NCBI GenBank assembly: GCA_023091665.1 | Contig: JALJCQ010000022.1 | Location: 620,001 to 684,000 of the forward strand | Length of the DNA stretch: 64,000 bases | Origin: Pythium myriotylum | Lineage: Eukaryota; Oomycota; Peronosporomycetes; Pythiales; Pythiaceae | Direction of reading: 5' to 3' | In this document: piece by piece, positions 48,007 to 59,173 of the stretch | Position numbering within the stretch: position 1 is the stretch's first letter | Layout of the letters: every line of letters begins with the position of its first letter | The notes under the pieces: generated by a model | What the model saw: only the letters and a program-made list of their open reading frames with translations | The model's database searches: none | Told to the model about the DNA's origin: nothing | Made by a program: the position numbers and the translations under genes

Positions 48007-50622
48007 CCCTTCCCTGATCTACGAAGAAATGCAGACGGATACGTGCTCACGTTCGATGGGGCAGTCAAGTTGAAGGGTACCCGGTCTGGCACGTTTGGTA
48101 TGATCCTATGGAAACTGCCTGAGTGGAAGGTGGTTGCCGCGGAATATGATGTGAAGGAAGGGCTTACCGTGAACGACAGTGAATATCACGGCCTGCTCGG
48201 CGCACTCGAACTGGCAACGACGCAGGGTATCAAGGAGGTGCTCGTGTGTGGCGACTCCCGCCTGGTAATCGGGCAGGTAAACGGTGACCTTCGGTGCAAT
48301 CAAGCGTCGCTACAAGTCTGGCCGAATCGGGCGAAAGAGCAGCTCACCTTGTTCGACAGTGTGAGTTTCATTCACATCGCGCGTAAGTACAACCAGGCGG
48401 CAGACTTCCTCACCAGGGAGGCCATGCGATCCCAGTCGAGAGGCTCGGTCACTGATGATGCGCGCTTGCACGACTTGGAGCTTTTGAACACTCTCCCGGA
48501 GTTGTTGTACCGCGTGGATGATGAACACGTGTACGAAGGAAAGCTGGAGGCGGAACCGGGGGCCACTATAATGGTAAGGCGAGTTGACCAGTCTGGCCAC
48601 AAGACCGAGCCAAATTCAGGTCAACTGATCAGTCTGGAGTCGACTACCACCCGTGCAGAGCCAAGCGAACAGTCTGGTGAAGAATCGCAGTCAACGTTGG
48701 AAGAGAAGAGCGAACTCGCGCCAGTCAGGGTGGTGAGCGGGAGCCAGGTGGCGAGATTGCATGACGGTCCAAGCTACGAAGTGTTTGTTGTCGACACGAG
48801 GAAGCGGACGAGGTCGAAGAAGGAGAGCCACACGAAGAAGCAAAAAGAAGGGTCGAACGCAGCTGACATTGGGACATTCGAGGATGATGGATCAAAGCCG
48901 GCCAGAGAATGGACACCATTGCATGTGAGCGGGGAGATGCTAAGTCAAGCTCAGGTGGAGAGGTTCCGACGAGTGGCGGCAGCGCAACGCCGAGATGAAT
49001 GGTGCAAGCAGGTAATCGCGTATCTCGAGGGCAATGAGGAGGAGTTCTCTTCGTCGACCGCGCTCAAGCGGGTAGCGCGGATCGCTGTCCTATATGTGCT
49101 CGATTCAGATGGGGTGTTGTACTACTCCCCCCAAGGAGGGAAATCGGAAGCTTTGAAGGTGCGATTGGTAGTGCCGGACACTCTGCAGAAAGATTTATTA
49201 TGCGCCTATCATGAAGAACTCGGGGCTGGTGCACACCAAGGTGTGGGGCGTGTGTTCGAGCGAATGCGCCGTCTATACTACTGGAGAGGCATGTATGCGG
49301 ATGTAGAATGGTATGTTGCCTCGTGTGAAGACTGCGCCACTGCGAAGGGCAAGCCCCGATACAAAGGTCGGTCCAGTGGCAATATTGTCGCGACCAGGCC
49401 ATTTCAGGTGCTCGCTATGGATTTCGCGATTCCCCTCCCCAAGACGTACAACGGAAATGAAGCCATCCTCTGTTGCATTTGCCTCTTCTCAGGTTTTGTG
49501 ATTCTCATTCCGATGGCCGACACGACAGCGCAATCCGTTGCAGAGGCGTATTTGAGTGGGGTGTTCAAGCGATTTGGGGCCCAGGAAATGATTCGACACG
49601 ACCGCGACCCGCGCTTCATGAGTTCTGTGTTCAAGCGATTCAACCGCATGATGAATCAGAAGCAGCGCCCGACACTAGCTTATCGACCGCAAGCGAATGG
49701 AAAACAGGAACGTTCTGTGCAGACTGTGGTGAGGGCGATCAAGTGCTATATTGCTGATGCGGAGCAGAAGGACTGGGATGAATATGTTCAGCAGCTTGAG
49801 TTGGCCCTCAACACGTCAGTGAGTCTACAGCACAAGCAGACTAGTTTTTATCTGGTGCATGGCTGGGATGCACGAACGCAACTAGAAGCAGCGATTCCCC
49901 CCAAGGATGGCACGCTCAAGGAACGAAACGCACTTGAATGGCGGCAGAAAATTGCAAAGCAGCATGAACAAGCCCAGGCGCACGCCGAATTTATTCAGCA
50001 GAAATTAATGGAAGAACGTGCGAGGAAGAACAACGAGCAGGCCGACGAGAATCTGCAGTCGACGGTGAGAACGGAGTATCAGCCAGGTGAGCTTGTGTGG
50101 CTGTATCACGTTTTGGTCAAGGAAGGACTCGTGAGGAAGCTATCGCACCTGTGGCATGGTCCATATCAGATAGAAGAGCGTGTCAGTGAGTCGGTGTACA
50201 AGCTAAAGTTCGATCGGAGCGAGAATCAAGTCATGCCGATGATCCATATCTCCCGGCTCAAGCCATTCGTCTCAAGGATGCGGAGGCCACGTGAAAAGAT
50301 TGAGAGCATTCAAGACCTCGAGTTGGACGAAGCTCTATTGCCTGAGGATTCGTGGTACGAAGAAGGTGTTGATGACGAATATGAGGTGGAGAAGGTGGTC
50401 GACTGCCGATATAAGAAGCGGACGAGGAACGGTAGACGAATGCGCGAGTACTTGATCAAATGGGTCGGTCACGAGGAGCCTACATGGGAGCCGGAAGAGA
50501 ATCTACACTGCAACGCTCTGCTATACGAGTTCGACGCAAGACGGGCATGGGAGAACCGCAAGGAGGCCGCTCAAACTACTCATGAGGAAGAGGTCGATGA
50601 GAGTGATTCGAGTGACGAGTAG
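48007..50622 (+). CDS. Pol part 2 of element B: archaeal-type RNase H, integrase, chromodomain
   Basis: In the same frame as part 1 after one TGA. There is no ATG near the start (the first M-equivalent is GTG), which points to UGA readthrough (UGA followed by C) or a single inactivating mutation. The second RNase H keeps all acidic residues: TFDGAVKLKG, NDSEYHGLLGALE, CGDSRLVIG and NQAADFL. The integrase finger and D,D,E triad (VLAMDFA, RHDRDPRF, GKQERSV) are intact. The C-terminal chromodomain has VDCRYKKRTRNG, YLIKWVGHEEPTWEPEENL. A motif-containing, poorly conserved linker separates RNase H from integrase. Confidence 0.9.
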   Translation, partial: PFPDLRRNADGYVLTFDGAVKLKGTRSGTFGMILWKLPEWKVVAAEYDVKEGLTVNDSEYHGLLGALELATTQGIKEVLVCGDSRLVIGQVNGDLRCNQASLQVWPNRAKEQLTLFDSVSFIHIARKYNQAADFLTREAMRSQSRGSVTDDARLHDLELLNTLPELLYRVDDEHVYEGKLEAEPGATIMVRRVDQSGHKTEPNSGQLISLESTTTRAEPSEQSGEESQSTLEEKSELAPVRVVSGSQVARLHDGPSYEVFVVDTRKRTRSKKESHTKKQKEGSNAADIGTFEDDGSKPAREWTPLHVSGEMLSQAQVERFRRVAAAQRRDEWCKQVIAYLEGNEEEFSSSTALKRVARIAVLYVLDSDGVLYYSPQGGKSEALKVRLVVPDTLQKDLLCAYHEELGAGAHQGVGRVFERMRRLYYWRGMYADVEWYVASCEDCATAKGKPRYKGRSSGNIVATRPFQVLAMDFAIPLPKTYNGNEAILCCICLFSGFVILIPMADTTAQSVAEAYLSGVFKRFGAQEMIRHDRDPRFMSSVFKRFNRMMNQKQRPTLAYRPQANGKQERSVQTVVRAIKCYIADAEQKDWDEYVQQLELALNTSVSLQHKQTSFYLVHGWDARTQLEAAIPPKDGTLKERNALEWRQKIAKQHEQAQAHAEFIQQKLMEERARKNNEQADENLQSTVRTEYQPGELVWLYHVLVKEGLVRKLSHLWHGPYQIEERVSESVYKLKFDRSENQVMPMIHISRLKPFVSRMRRPREKIESIQDLELDEALLPEDSWYEEGVDDEYEVEKVVDCRYKKRTRNGRRMREYLIKWVGHEEPTWEPEENLHCNALLYEFDARRAWENRKEAAQTTHEEEVDESDSSDE

Positions 50623-52648
50623 AGAGTGACCTGGCGAAGTGACCAGTCTGGTGTGAGAAGGTGCTCGGCGAAGGGACCAAGTGAACAGTCTGGCCGGAGC
50701 GAGGTCACAAGAATGAGGGGACGAGACTGAAGGTGCGCGGCGAGGTGATGCGGAGCGCCGCGACTGAAGGAGAGACGCTGAGGAAGGAAAGATGATGAGG
50801 AGAAGGAGAAGAAGAAAGAGCTGAATCGAAGTACAGCTCTATAGTGACCTGACGCGGATCGAATACGTGGTAAGGTCAAGTTCTGGGGTTGAAAGGTGGA
50901 TCAAACCCACTGTACAGCCCTGCGATGGAATCCGGCGCCGGGGGCCCAAGTTGGCTGCGGAATGCTGAGGTGCGGACCCGAGTTGGTTGCACAAGAAATC
51001 GCGAAGTTGACATGTGATGAACAAGTTTCAAGGAGCTACATTTTGTGGTGAGCGCATTCTGCCATGGGTATGCGGTGGATGCATCAAGAATGAATATTGT
51101 ATTGTTGACATGGAAGCTACAAGCCTTAGGCGGTGCCAGTGCACTGGGTTGACCGAAAGGGGCTACGTCTTGACACGGAGACTGTCCGGCGAGACGACAA
51201 TTGAGGCGATGTGGTGGGCGAGGTGGCGAGTGAAGCGCATGTTTGGAATCTGGCTGTCTGATCAACTACCGGACGAAGAACAGAAGCGAGCGCACGCACG
51301 TGTCAGCGAAAGTGGTGATCTGCTGTTGAGCCTGATCAGCGAAGCAGTATGGGAAGCGCGGACGTTGACCACCCCTGTCGTAGAAGCCTTAGAAAGAAAC
51401 GAGAGAGTTAGGAGGACTCGGAGCGGATCGAACCCGCCGAGAGAAACAAGCGAGTTGAGACGGTTTGACGCGGACTGAATCCGCCAAGAAGCCGCGGCGT
51501 TGTCGAACTGAAGGGCTCATTCGAGTGGATCAGTCTTGATGCGCCGGTTGAGAGGGATGAGGTGATGCAGCGGAGAGAGGAGAGAGGAAGCGTCTGTGCA
51601 TGTGCGAAGAAAATGGTGAAAATGAGGTGACTGATGACAAGCGAGATGTGATCGACGAGGAGGCCCGTGCGCCAGAGAGGAACGAAGCGGTATGGATGTC
51701 AGAGAGGAAGAGCGCACCTTTGTAGTGTGGCGCGGCCTGCGTTGATGATGTGAAGATGACTGGGGACGACTCGAACTCGTAGGGCGAAGCGCGGTGACGA
51801 ATGGCGCCGGAGGCAAGAGACCTGTTTGGTTGATGAGTGGTGCGACTTGGCTTTAAATACTGGACCCAAGGGAAGCGAAGTGATCAGTCTGGCCAGGCTT
51901 GTTAGGGATCGGTCTGGTCGGTTTCGGTGAAGTGATCAGTCTGGTCACCATGAGGGGAAGGATCAGTCGAAATCGGTGTCTATGACGGTGAACGCAAGTG
52001 AAGGAGCAGAAACGGTGTGTGAACATGGCTATTCGTCTTATCCGAATGATGGCAGCGCCTATGAGTACGTGTCCGCTGTGGTCGACAACGGCTTGACAGA
52101 GCGCGGGCGGCGCTGGCATGGAGGGTGAGAAAAAAGCGTTAGCAGCCGTCAACAAATCGATGTTCTTCGCCGACGATAATTACCTTGGACGACGTTAAGG
52201 GACTGTGTGAACTTGGAGCAGCAAGCGGGAGTGATCATGGAAGGAGATGGCAGCGCGGGTGGAGGCCGAGAACGAGCGGCGGGCTTGGCGCACCAAGGCG
52301 CGTCGAGAAACTTCAGGCTCGATCAAGAAATGGGAGAGGCCGGCCTTCTAACCATCCCAGCCAGAGGACCAAGTACGCACTGAAGGGTTTACGCGAACCT
52401 AACGGCCCCAGGTGAAGTGATCAGTCTGGCGGACGAGGTGGAGGTCCCTGAAACGGAAGTGAACAGTCTGGTTGGTGAGGATCCAGCCCCGACGTCTAAG
52501 AACGTATAAGAACGTGTAAGAAGGGGAGAGCTCGATTGAAGCGTCAAGAAACTTCCACTGCGAACGAGGAAATCAAGTGAGTTGAACAGTCTGGCGGAGA
52601 CACCCTATCGAGGCCGGCGCGAAGTGATCAGGTCTGGCGGACGGAACA
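50623..52648 (+). other. Non-coding spacer between pol and helicase ORF (element B)
   Basis: Same content as 29182-31219: motif copies at about 50636, 50678, 51877, 51929, 52414, 52456, 52581 and 52621, a TTTAAATA string near 51853, and the 154-codon unassigned frame at 51014-51478. Confidence 0.55.
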
Positions 52649-55600
52649 ATGGCAGCTGGCATGAAGCGCAAGCGTGGGACTGACAAGGGCCAGGTAGAGG
52701 GCTCAGACGAAGGGCGGCAAGACACAATCGAGACGCCGCCTGGAATTGAAGGAGAAGCTACACGGCAAGGTACGCATCAAGAAACGCCACCGCCCTCGAC
52801 TTCCGCTCGACACACGGCTCAAGATGAAGGAGATACTTCTGTCAACTCGTCAAGAAAGCTCGCTCGTGCCGGAAGCCAAGCTGAAGCCCCTGCTCGTTCG
52901 GCCTCGAAGAAGAGTGCTGGCTCACACTGGCCGGAAGGGCAGCTCAAGACGTTACGCGTCCTGTACGAGCTGAAGGACCGCAACAAGTGGACGTGGAACC
53001 GGTTCGCTGAGGAATTCAACAAGATCAACGAAGTTACCGGACACCCATTGCGTGATGCTAATGCCTGCCGAGCTCGCTGCCAAAGAGATCCAGAGTTGAG
53101 GAAGAGTACAGAGCCCAAGCTCACCAAGTGGACGCCTGAGCAAGAAGCGTTTCTGACTGCGGAGAAGAAGGCGAAGACCTCGAACCGAGACATATATGCG
53201 AAGTATCTTGATAAGGTTCAGGCTCACGGGTGGGCATCTCGAGAATACAAGACGGTGATGACCAAGCTTTCCAGCATCTCAGAGCGAGATTCGAGTCGCA
53301 AGAGCAACCGTTCAAGCGACCAGGGGACGGCCACCGACCGACAAACGCTGACTATGGCGCGCCGAGTATGGCATCCCGACGAAGACGCCGTATTGATGAA
53401 GGCTCTACACGCGCATAAGGACGAGGGCGCAGCTATATGTCACGAAGCGATACAGAGCGAGTTCCTGGCCCTCGGAGAACGAGATGGAGTACCCATTGGT
53501 GACCGCACCATTGTGGCCATCAATAAACGACTGAACACCTTACGTGATGGGAAGCCCGAAGCGACGAAGCTGCCCAGGCGGTGGACGGACAAGGACGATC
53601 AACAGACCCGTCAAGCTATGAAGCAAGAGAAGCGGAAGCGCGGACAAGCAGTTAAAGAACTCTCGGCAGCGTTGGAAGTCTCCGAGTTTGCTGTGCGTCG
53701 TCGTTGGAAAGAGCTGAAAGTTATCGATAAGGAAGTCGGTGGTTCGACGGAAGAGAAGGAAGCCAGTCCAGGCCAAGGAATTCTCATCGAGCCGTTTGTG
53801 TGTGAGGCCAACCAAGGTGGTGCCACTCGGCCAGGGAAGACCGCTGCCCACTCGGGATGCACGATGCCAAGCGCCGTATTGGCTGAGACGCTGCTGGCCC
53901 TGCGATCTGACAATGCGGAGGTCGAGAGCGTCGCCGAGAGTGGAGATGAGATCTTGTTCGAGGGCGTGAATGAAGAGTCAGATGATGACGCACCAACGAA
54001 TGACCCAGTCAGACCTGATGAAGAAGACGTCGACCTTGCCGTGGCACAGGCTCTTGGCGAGGTGACGGCCATCGTGGAATATTGCAGCCAGCAAGCTAGT
54101 GAAGAGTCGAAGCAGGACACGGACCAGGGGATGAGCGGCCAAGCAGAGAATCTGCCGACGACCTTAGAGCAAGGAGACGGTGTCAGAGCGACGGATGCGG
54201 GCGAGAGCCTTGAAGACAGCGCTACGGTGACCACAGGAACTACTAGAGAAACTCCAGCGCCTAGAGAGACTGAGACCCACGAACTGCAGGCTCCCGGAGG
54301 AAGCGTACGCGAAGGTGCCACGGACGAAACGCCTTCAATTCCAGTGTATGAAGGCGTGCCAGCAGATACAGCCGACGTTCCGATTGCTCAAGCTTCGTCC
54401 AAGGCAGACGAAGTTTCCGACCACGCACCCGAAGTGATCAGTCTGGCTACCCCATTAGTGGGCGGTGAAGACGAAGTGAACAGTCTGGAGGATTTGCCAG
54501 AGGCCACACAAGCTGGAGTGAACAGTCTGGCGGAGGTAGCGAAGGCAACTAACTTGGTCGGCCTTTTAGTAGACCCTCCATCTGAAGTGATCAGTCTGGC
54601 CAAGGAACCAGTCGCCAGTCGAAGTGTAGTGAACAGTCTGGTCCCTTCCGTGGGGCACGCTCCCTCCAGCTTGGAAGACCATGCCGCTGAGAGCATCAAA
54701 GGCGGATCCCACGAGATCCGAGGACCTCAAGACCCACCACACGCTGCGCCGATGATAGAAGAGGACGAAGTGGTGTGGCGAAATGCACACGATGGTGCAC
54801 CACAATACATCACCGTCCGAATTGCTCCAGACCAATCAAGGAAAGTTCTCTCAGCCGACACATGTGATCGTTTGAGAGCAAGTGACCTCGCACCAGACTC
54901 CAAGTTGAGGATGTTCTACAAGGACAGTGAGCAGCGCGTGCAAGATATGATTGAAGGCGGCCTAGACAAAATGCGTCTTCCCGACGGTCCGGCACCCCCT
55001 GTCGACAAGTGCTTGCTGAGGGAACTAATGCTGGCCGGAACAATCCTCTCGCGTGGCGAAGAATCGCGCGCAATATTCTTGCGGGAGATGTGGACAGACA
55101 AGTACGGAGAGTGCCGGGACAAAGACTGCTGCCTAGCGTACGATGTGAACCGCCCGCATTTCCAGTATGAAGGCGAGTGTAGACACTGGCGATATTTCAA
55201 GATGCGACGGGTCAACTTCGACTATTTCACGAGCGTGAGAGACTATCTGCTGGCGGGCGCGCTTGCGACGCATCTCGAGATGCTCTACGCCACTGAAGGC
55301 CCCGACTTGCCACCCATCAAGCGAGATGCGCAGTGTGTCCGGTTGAGGCTCTCAGGGGGATCGATGACTAATCAGATGTCAGGAGAATGGCCTGGCGGTG
55401 GAAGCGAAGGTGACGAACAAGGGAGCAATGGTGCAAGATCGGTGACCCATCTCCAGCCGTTGTTGTGCTCGATGACCACATTATACCTCTCTCTGGACAT
55501 GACTATGGATCAGCAAGTCTGCGAAGCGCAGCTCTCGCCATGGGATTACGGTGCGGTGGTGGCAGGCGAGAGATACTTGCACGAACGTCAGGTACTGGGT

Positions 55601-57386
55601 CGCGGGGTGTTGATGAGATCTGGATCCCGGTGGTTTATAGTCACGAACGCGAGTATCACGTCAGCCCAACCAAGCAGACTCGATTTAATGTGGGTTCCGA
55701 GGACAAGTCTATTGAACTACGTGCGACGTTTCCTGGCGATAGACCAAGCGGCATCGCGACCTACGCCGCTCGTCGCAGCGCTTGCCATGCGGGACATGCA
55801 TCAGAAGGAACGCCCGCGACCTCAACAGACCCGAGCGAAGAGAGTGAGGATGTGGACGAAGTCGCTATTCCTGAGACCAAGCCAAATGAGAGTGGTCGAG
55901 GAATTTGTTACGAAGACTGGCATCATGCTAGTGCGCGGCCCGTTTGGCTGCGGCAAGACGACGACATTGACGCGCGCGATATCTGTCCACCGTGAGGCGT
56001 ACCCCAAGGAAGTGATTGCAGTCGTGTCTGAAACGAACGCCGCGATTGATGAAGACCTCCGACGGCTCCGGCAGAAGAACCTAGTGCCCGAAGATGAAAT
56101 ATTGAGGCTCGGAAAGTGTGATGCTCACATGCAAGAGTTTGCAGGGATCTACCTCGACGAACTCATGAAGAAAAGACGGGCGTTAATAGAACGGATATAC
56201 CCTGACCGGCCCGACATGGTGGCATCCGAAATGAAGAAGTACGAAGACCATTTGCTAGCTCGAGCGAAGGTCCTTGTCGCCACATTAGCGACAATGGGGA
56301 GTGCGAAATATCAGCATCTAGCGAATCACGTGGTGATCATCGACGAAGGCGCGCAGGTTGCAGAAGCCGCGGTGATCCAAGCTCTTCGCGAAGATACGCA
56401 CACGCTGCTACTAGCAGGGGACCCCAATCAGCTGCGGGGGTACAGCTCGCTGCCGACAAATTTCGCTGAGAGGTTCCCCGGCGATGAGAGACGGCACAAG
56501 CTCAATTGGTCTGTGTTCCACACGTTCGAGCATTGTTACGCGTCTTACGGCATGAAGTTCCCGGGGCTAACGACGGAGGACATTTTTCGGTGTGGACCAG
56601 ATTTGGTGACACTATTGCAACCCTTTTACGACTACCCGCTGCGCTCCGCTATCAGCAACACTCCAGGATATCTAGTTGGGATGCTGCTACCGCCTCTGCA
56701 GGATGACGCAAGTTGGTCTAGGGATGGAATCGAGAACGGACCGCCCCTGCCTCGAGGACCGTCTGCAATATGGCTCGACTCGGGCAACGAAGGTTTTCAC
56801 CCTGACGGGCGACGGAAATCTGCGAGCGAGGAGAAGTTTGTGAATGTGATTGAACAAGCGCTGGTGATGGAACTGATCATGCGGATCAAGGCGCAACTCA
56901 AACTGCAATCCAAGATGACGCACAGAGTGTGGCGCAAGAGTATCCTAGTTATCTCCCCTTACGCGGAGCAGGTCAAGAGATTAAAGGAAGATGCTCTACA
57001 GTGGAAAAATCTCTACGAGAATTTCCTAGACGTAGAAGTGAAGACTGTGGACTCAAGCCGGGTGCGAAGCTGACATTACGATCACCTTGATGGTGCGTCA
57101 CGTGAAAATGGGATTCTTGAAGAATAACCCCTCGCGATTGCTGGTGTCCCTGAGTCGTGCCAAGGAGTACATGTTCGTTCTCGCAGATGACCAGACTCTC
57201 GCTCAAGACAGCACGTGGGCGAAATTCCGCCAACAAGCGATTGACATGAGGATCACGTACGGGAGGTCGAGATGGACGCCAGAGGAAGCCGGCGCTGTGT
57301 TGAAAGACAAGGACCACATGAGGAAGCTGGCCAGCGCTAACGACTCGAGAGTCATTGGCGACGCCCAAAACGCAGTGCTGCTGTAA
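52649..57386 (+). pseudogene. Myb/SANT and SF1 helicase ORF of element B, frameshifted in helicase motif V
   Basis: Nearly identical to the intact ORF at 31220-35947. It starts four codons earlier because ACG in copy A is ATG here. A 2-bp deletion near 57059, at the codons of the S-S-Q-G motif, shifts the frame and stops translation at 57073 (1,474 codons). The remaining ~100 codons with motif VI continue in another frame to 57386. The truncated product would keep the Myb-like repeats and Walker motifs but lose motifs V and VI, so helicase activity is probably lost. Confidence 0.9.
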
Positions 57387-57447
57387 AGACGGGTGATCCA
57401 GGTGTGCTCGCTCTTCTTCGCGGTGCTGGAGCTTCGCAGGGGACGGC

Positions 57448-58245
57448 TGTGGTATAGCGCCCCGATTCCGCGGGCATGAGTTTCTGCAAGCGCTAGGTGG
57501 CCGGTCAGGCGAAGGTGTCCACGACCAAGTCCCAAGGAAGTGATCAGTCTGGCGTACCCTTAGTACCCAAGCCAAAACGAAGTGAACAGTCTGGCGCCCA
57601 AGTCAAGATTCCGTATTCCAGACTCGGCGGTACGAGTTATCGTATTTCTCTTTATTTAGAAACCTAACATAAAAAACAGTAGGAGTAGGAGCCTTATATT
57701 TGACAGATTTCAGTAGGTAGGAACGGGTGCTTACCACCCAATAACCCACGGAAAAGGGGGCGATTCTCCGCCGCTAATTCCGTGGGAGTCAGTCCACAAT
57801 TTTTCCTCCTTCTCGCAGAAGCCCCCTGATCCTCCCCTCAACAGTAGCCCGTCAGTATCTCGAGGAAGTTACTAAGAGTTTCGAAGTGATCAGTCTGGTC
57901 GATCGGCCGCCTGTTTTGGGTACAGTCGCGATCCGAAGTGATCAGTCTGGCCGAGGGCCGGGTGGTTTTGCCTGCGCTTCCTGCCAAGTTCCCCGTAGGA
58001 GTTCTCCAGGAGCTCCATCGCCTTCAAGCCGTTCTTTCTCGCTGCCTCTAGACTTGTGAGGGTCTAGTTGTAGTGTCGTGTCAGAGTTTCGGGTCTCCGC
58101 TTCAAAGAAGTTGTGATATCCGAGTCTGAAGCGAGTGTTCGAAGCACGCAAGATCCACCCCTTTCCTGAGAATATTGTTGCCGTCGGTGACTCAAGAGCG
58201 AGCCTACGTACGCCAGGTGTCCGTTTTTGATTCTGCCACACGACA
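57448..58245 (+). repeat. 3' LTR of element B
   Basis: Starts TGTGGTATAG, with CCACA at 58236-58240 followed by CGACA. It is closer to the LTR of element A than to the 5' LTR of element B. Preceded by the weakly purine-rich GCAGGGGACGGC, the only polypurine-tract candidate. Confidence 0.92.
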
Positions 58246-58523
58246 GAGGCCCCCTAGGGAATGGAAGCTATATTATATTGCTTCGATTAGACTCAGGTGT
58301 AGGCCATTGGGTTTGTGTTTGCAACAATGAATACTTTGATTCGATGGGTTTGGGGCCTCCAAGAATTCTGGGTGATATGAAATGTAATAATAAACAGTTT
58401 CAAGGGACCTATGATAATTATTGTGGTTTATGGAGTCTGCCGTATCTTTATAGCAAACAACACAATCAACCAGACTTATTCAGAAATTTTTACGACTTGA
58501 ATACAGAAGTTTCGCTTCTTTAA
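58246..58523 (+). pseudogene. Adenovirus-type cysteine protease fragment (copy B)
   Basis: Duplicate of 36806-37083 with the same His, Asp, Gln and Cys motifs. One residue differs (SLPYLY for SLLYLY). The start is again lost to the LTR junction, showing that the LTR insertion predates the duplication. Confidence 0.75.
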
Positions 58524-58530
58524 TATAATT

Positions 58531-58923
58531 ATGAATGGAATCAGACGTTATAGAGATACTGGAGTTAATGAAGTTGCTCCAAAAGATGATCATAGAATTG
58601 ATGCGATAATGAAAGAATTGGAGTATCTTCGCTCTGAATTAGCTCAAAAAAAGGTTGAAACATCCATTTCAAAATACTTTAATGAAGAGATATTTACAAA
58701 AGATAGAGAAGATTTACTCAAGGATGGATTTGTTAGTAAGGGAGACTACCTGGAAATCCCATTAACAATATTGAATGTCAGATACAAACAATGGTGCATC
58801 GATACTGGACATAATCGTATGTTGCGTAAAGCAATCATTGAGAACATCCGAAATGATAAAGTTGATGGAGTTGTGTTCAAATATTATGACGGATACGACA
58901 AAATACGTGTTTTTCCTAGTTAG
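58531..58923 (+). CDS. Small AT-rich virus-like ORF, unknown function (copy B)
   Basis: The product is identical to that of 37091-37483 (130 residues): charged helix near the N-terminus and a basic helical C-terminus. It lies 8 bp after the protease stop and overlaps the convergent gene at 58916 by 8 bp. Confidence 0.5.
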   Translation: MNGIRRYRDTGVNEVAPKDDHRIDAIMKELEYLRSELAQKKVETSISKYFNEEIFTKDREDLLKDGFVSKGDYLEIPLTILNVRYKQWCIDTGHNRMLRKAIIENIRNDKVDGVVFKYYDGYDKIRVFPS

Positions 58924-59173
58924 TGTGCTTTTCGTTGATATTCTGACACTGTGGGTTCCAGAGGAACCCGAGGCATCTCTGATGCCGGCTCTTGATAGCT
59001 GCACTTATTAAATCAATTTCCTTACAGAGCTGTATTATTTCAGATGCTGAATGCTTTTCTATTTTGGGGTACTCATATAAATCACTCATTATTTCGGTAT
59101 CTACCGGTTCATTGAGCTGGACATCATCAACATAACCAGTATCATCGGTATCGGATAGATACGTAATATCCAT
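58916..59173 (-). CDS. Small acidic virus-like ORF, unknown function (copy B)
   Basis: Duplicate of 37476-37733 (85 residues from the ATG at 59173). It is divergent from the CRN gene at 59330 and converges with the ORF at 58531. Confidence 0.5.
   Translation of the reverse strand: MDITYLSDTDDTGYVDDVQLNEPVDTEIMSDLYEYPKIEKHSASEIIQLCKEIDLISAAIKSRHQRCLGFLWNPQCQNINEKHTN

Larger units (their letters stand above)
42253..57950 (+). repeat. Dispersed 16-bp motif GAAGTGA(T/A)CAGTCTGG, about 30 sites
   Basis: Exact T-form sites: 42592, 42644, 46093, 51877, 51929, 52414, 54431, 54594, 57537, 57883 and 57935. Exact A-form: 42295, 46132, 52456, 54473 and 57579. Near matches include 42253, 45973, 46051, 48581, 48621, 48664, 50636, 50678, 52581, 52621, 54516 and 54628. 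All are on the plus strand. Most coding sites read E-V-I/N-S-L, but 48581 and 48664 are in another frame (D-Q-S-G, E-Q-S-G). None were seen in the RT, integrase or gag core. Confidence 0.9.
42164..58245 (+). mobile_element. Element B: ~16-kb Ty3/Gypsy chromodomain LTR retrotransposon with helicase ORF
   Basis: Order: 5' LTR (42164-42954), gag, -1 frameshift, protease-RT-RNase H, in-frame UGA, archaeal-type RNase H, integrase, chromodomain, 2-kb spacer rich in a 16-bp motif, Myb/SANT-helicase ORF (frameshifted), 3' LTR (57448-58245). The tandem RNase H plus chromodomain layout recalls the Chronos-type Gypsy elements described in oomycetes. The helicase ORF is, as far as I know, not part of that description. 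No target-site duplication is visible: left flank CACCT, right flank CGACA or GAGGC. LTRs differ by a few percent. Confidence 0.92.

Noticed and set aside
58241..58245. CGACA as a target-site duplication of element B
   Set aside because: CGACA also follows CCACA at the 5' LTR, inside the element, and the left flank of the 5' LTR is CACCT. It is LTR or internal sequence, not a duplication.
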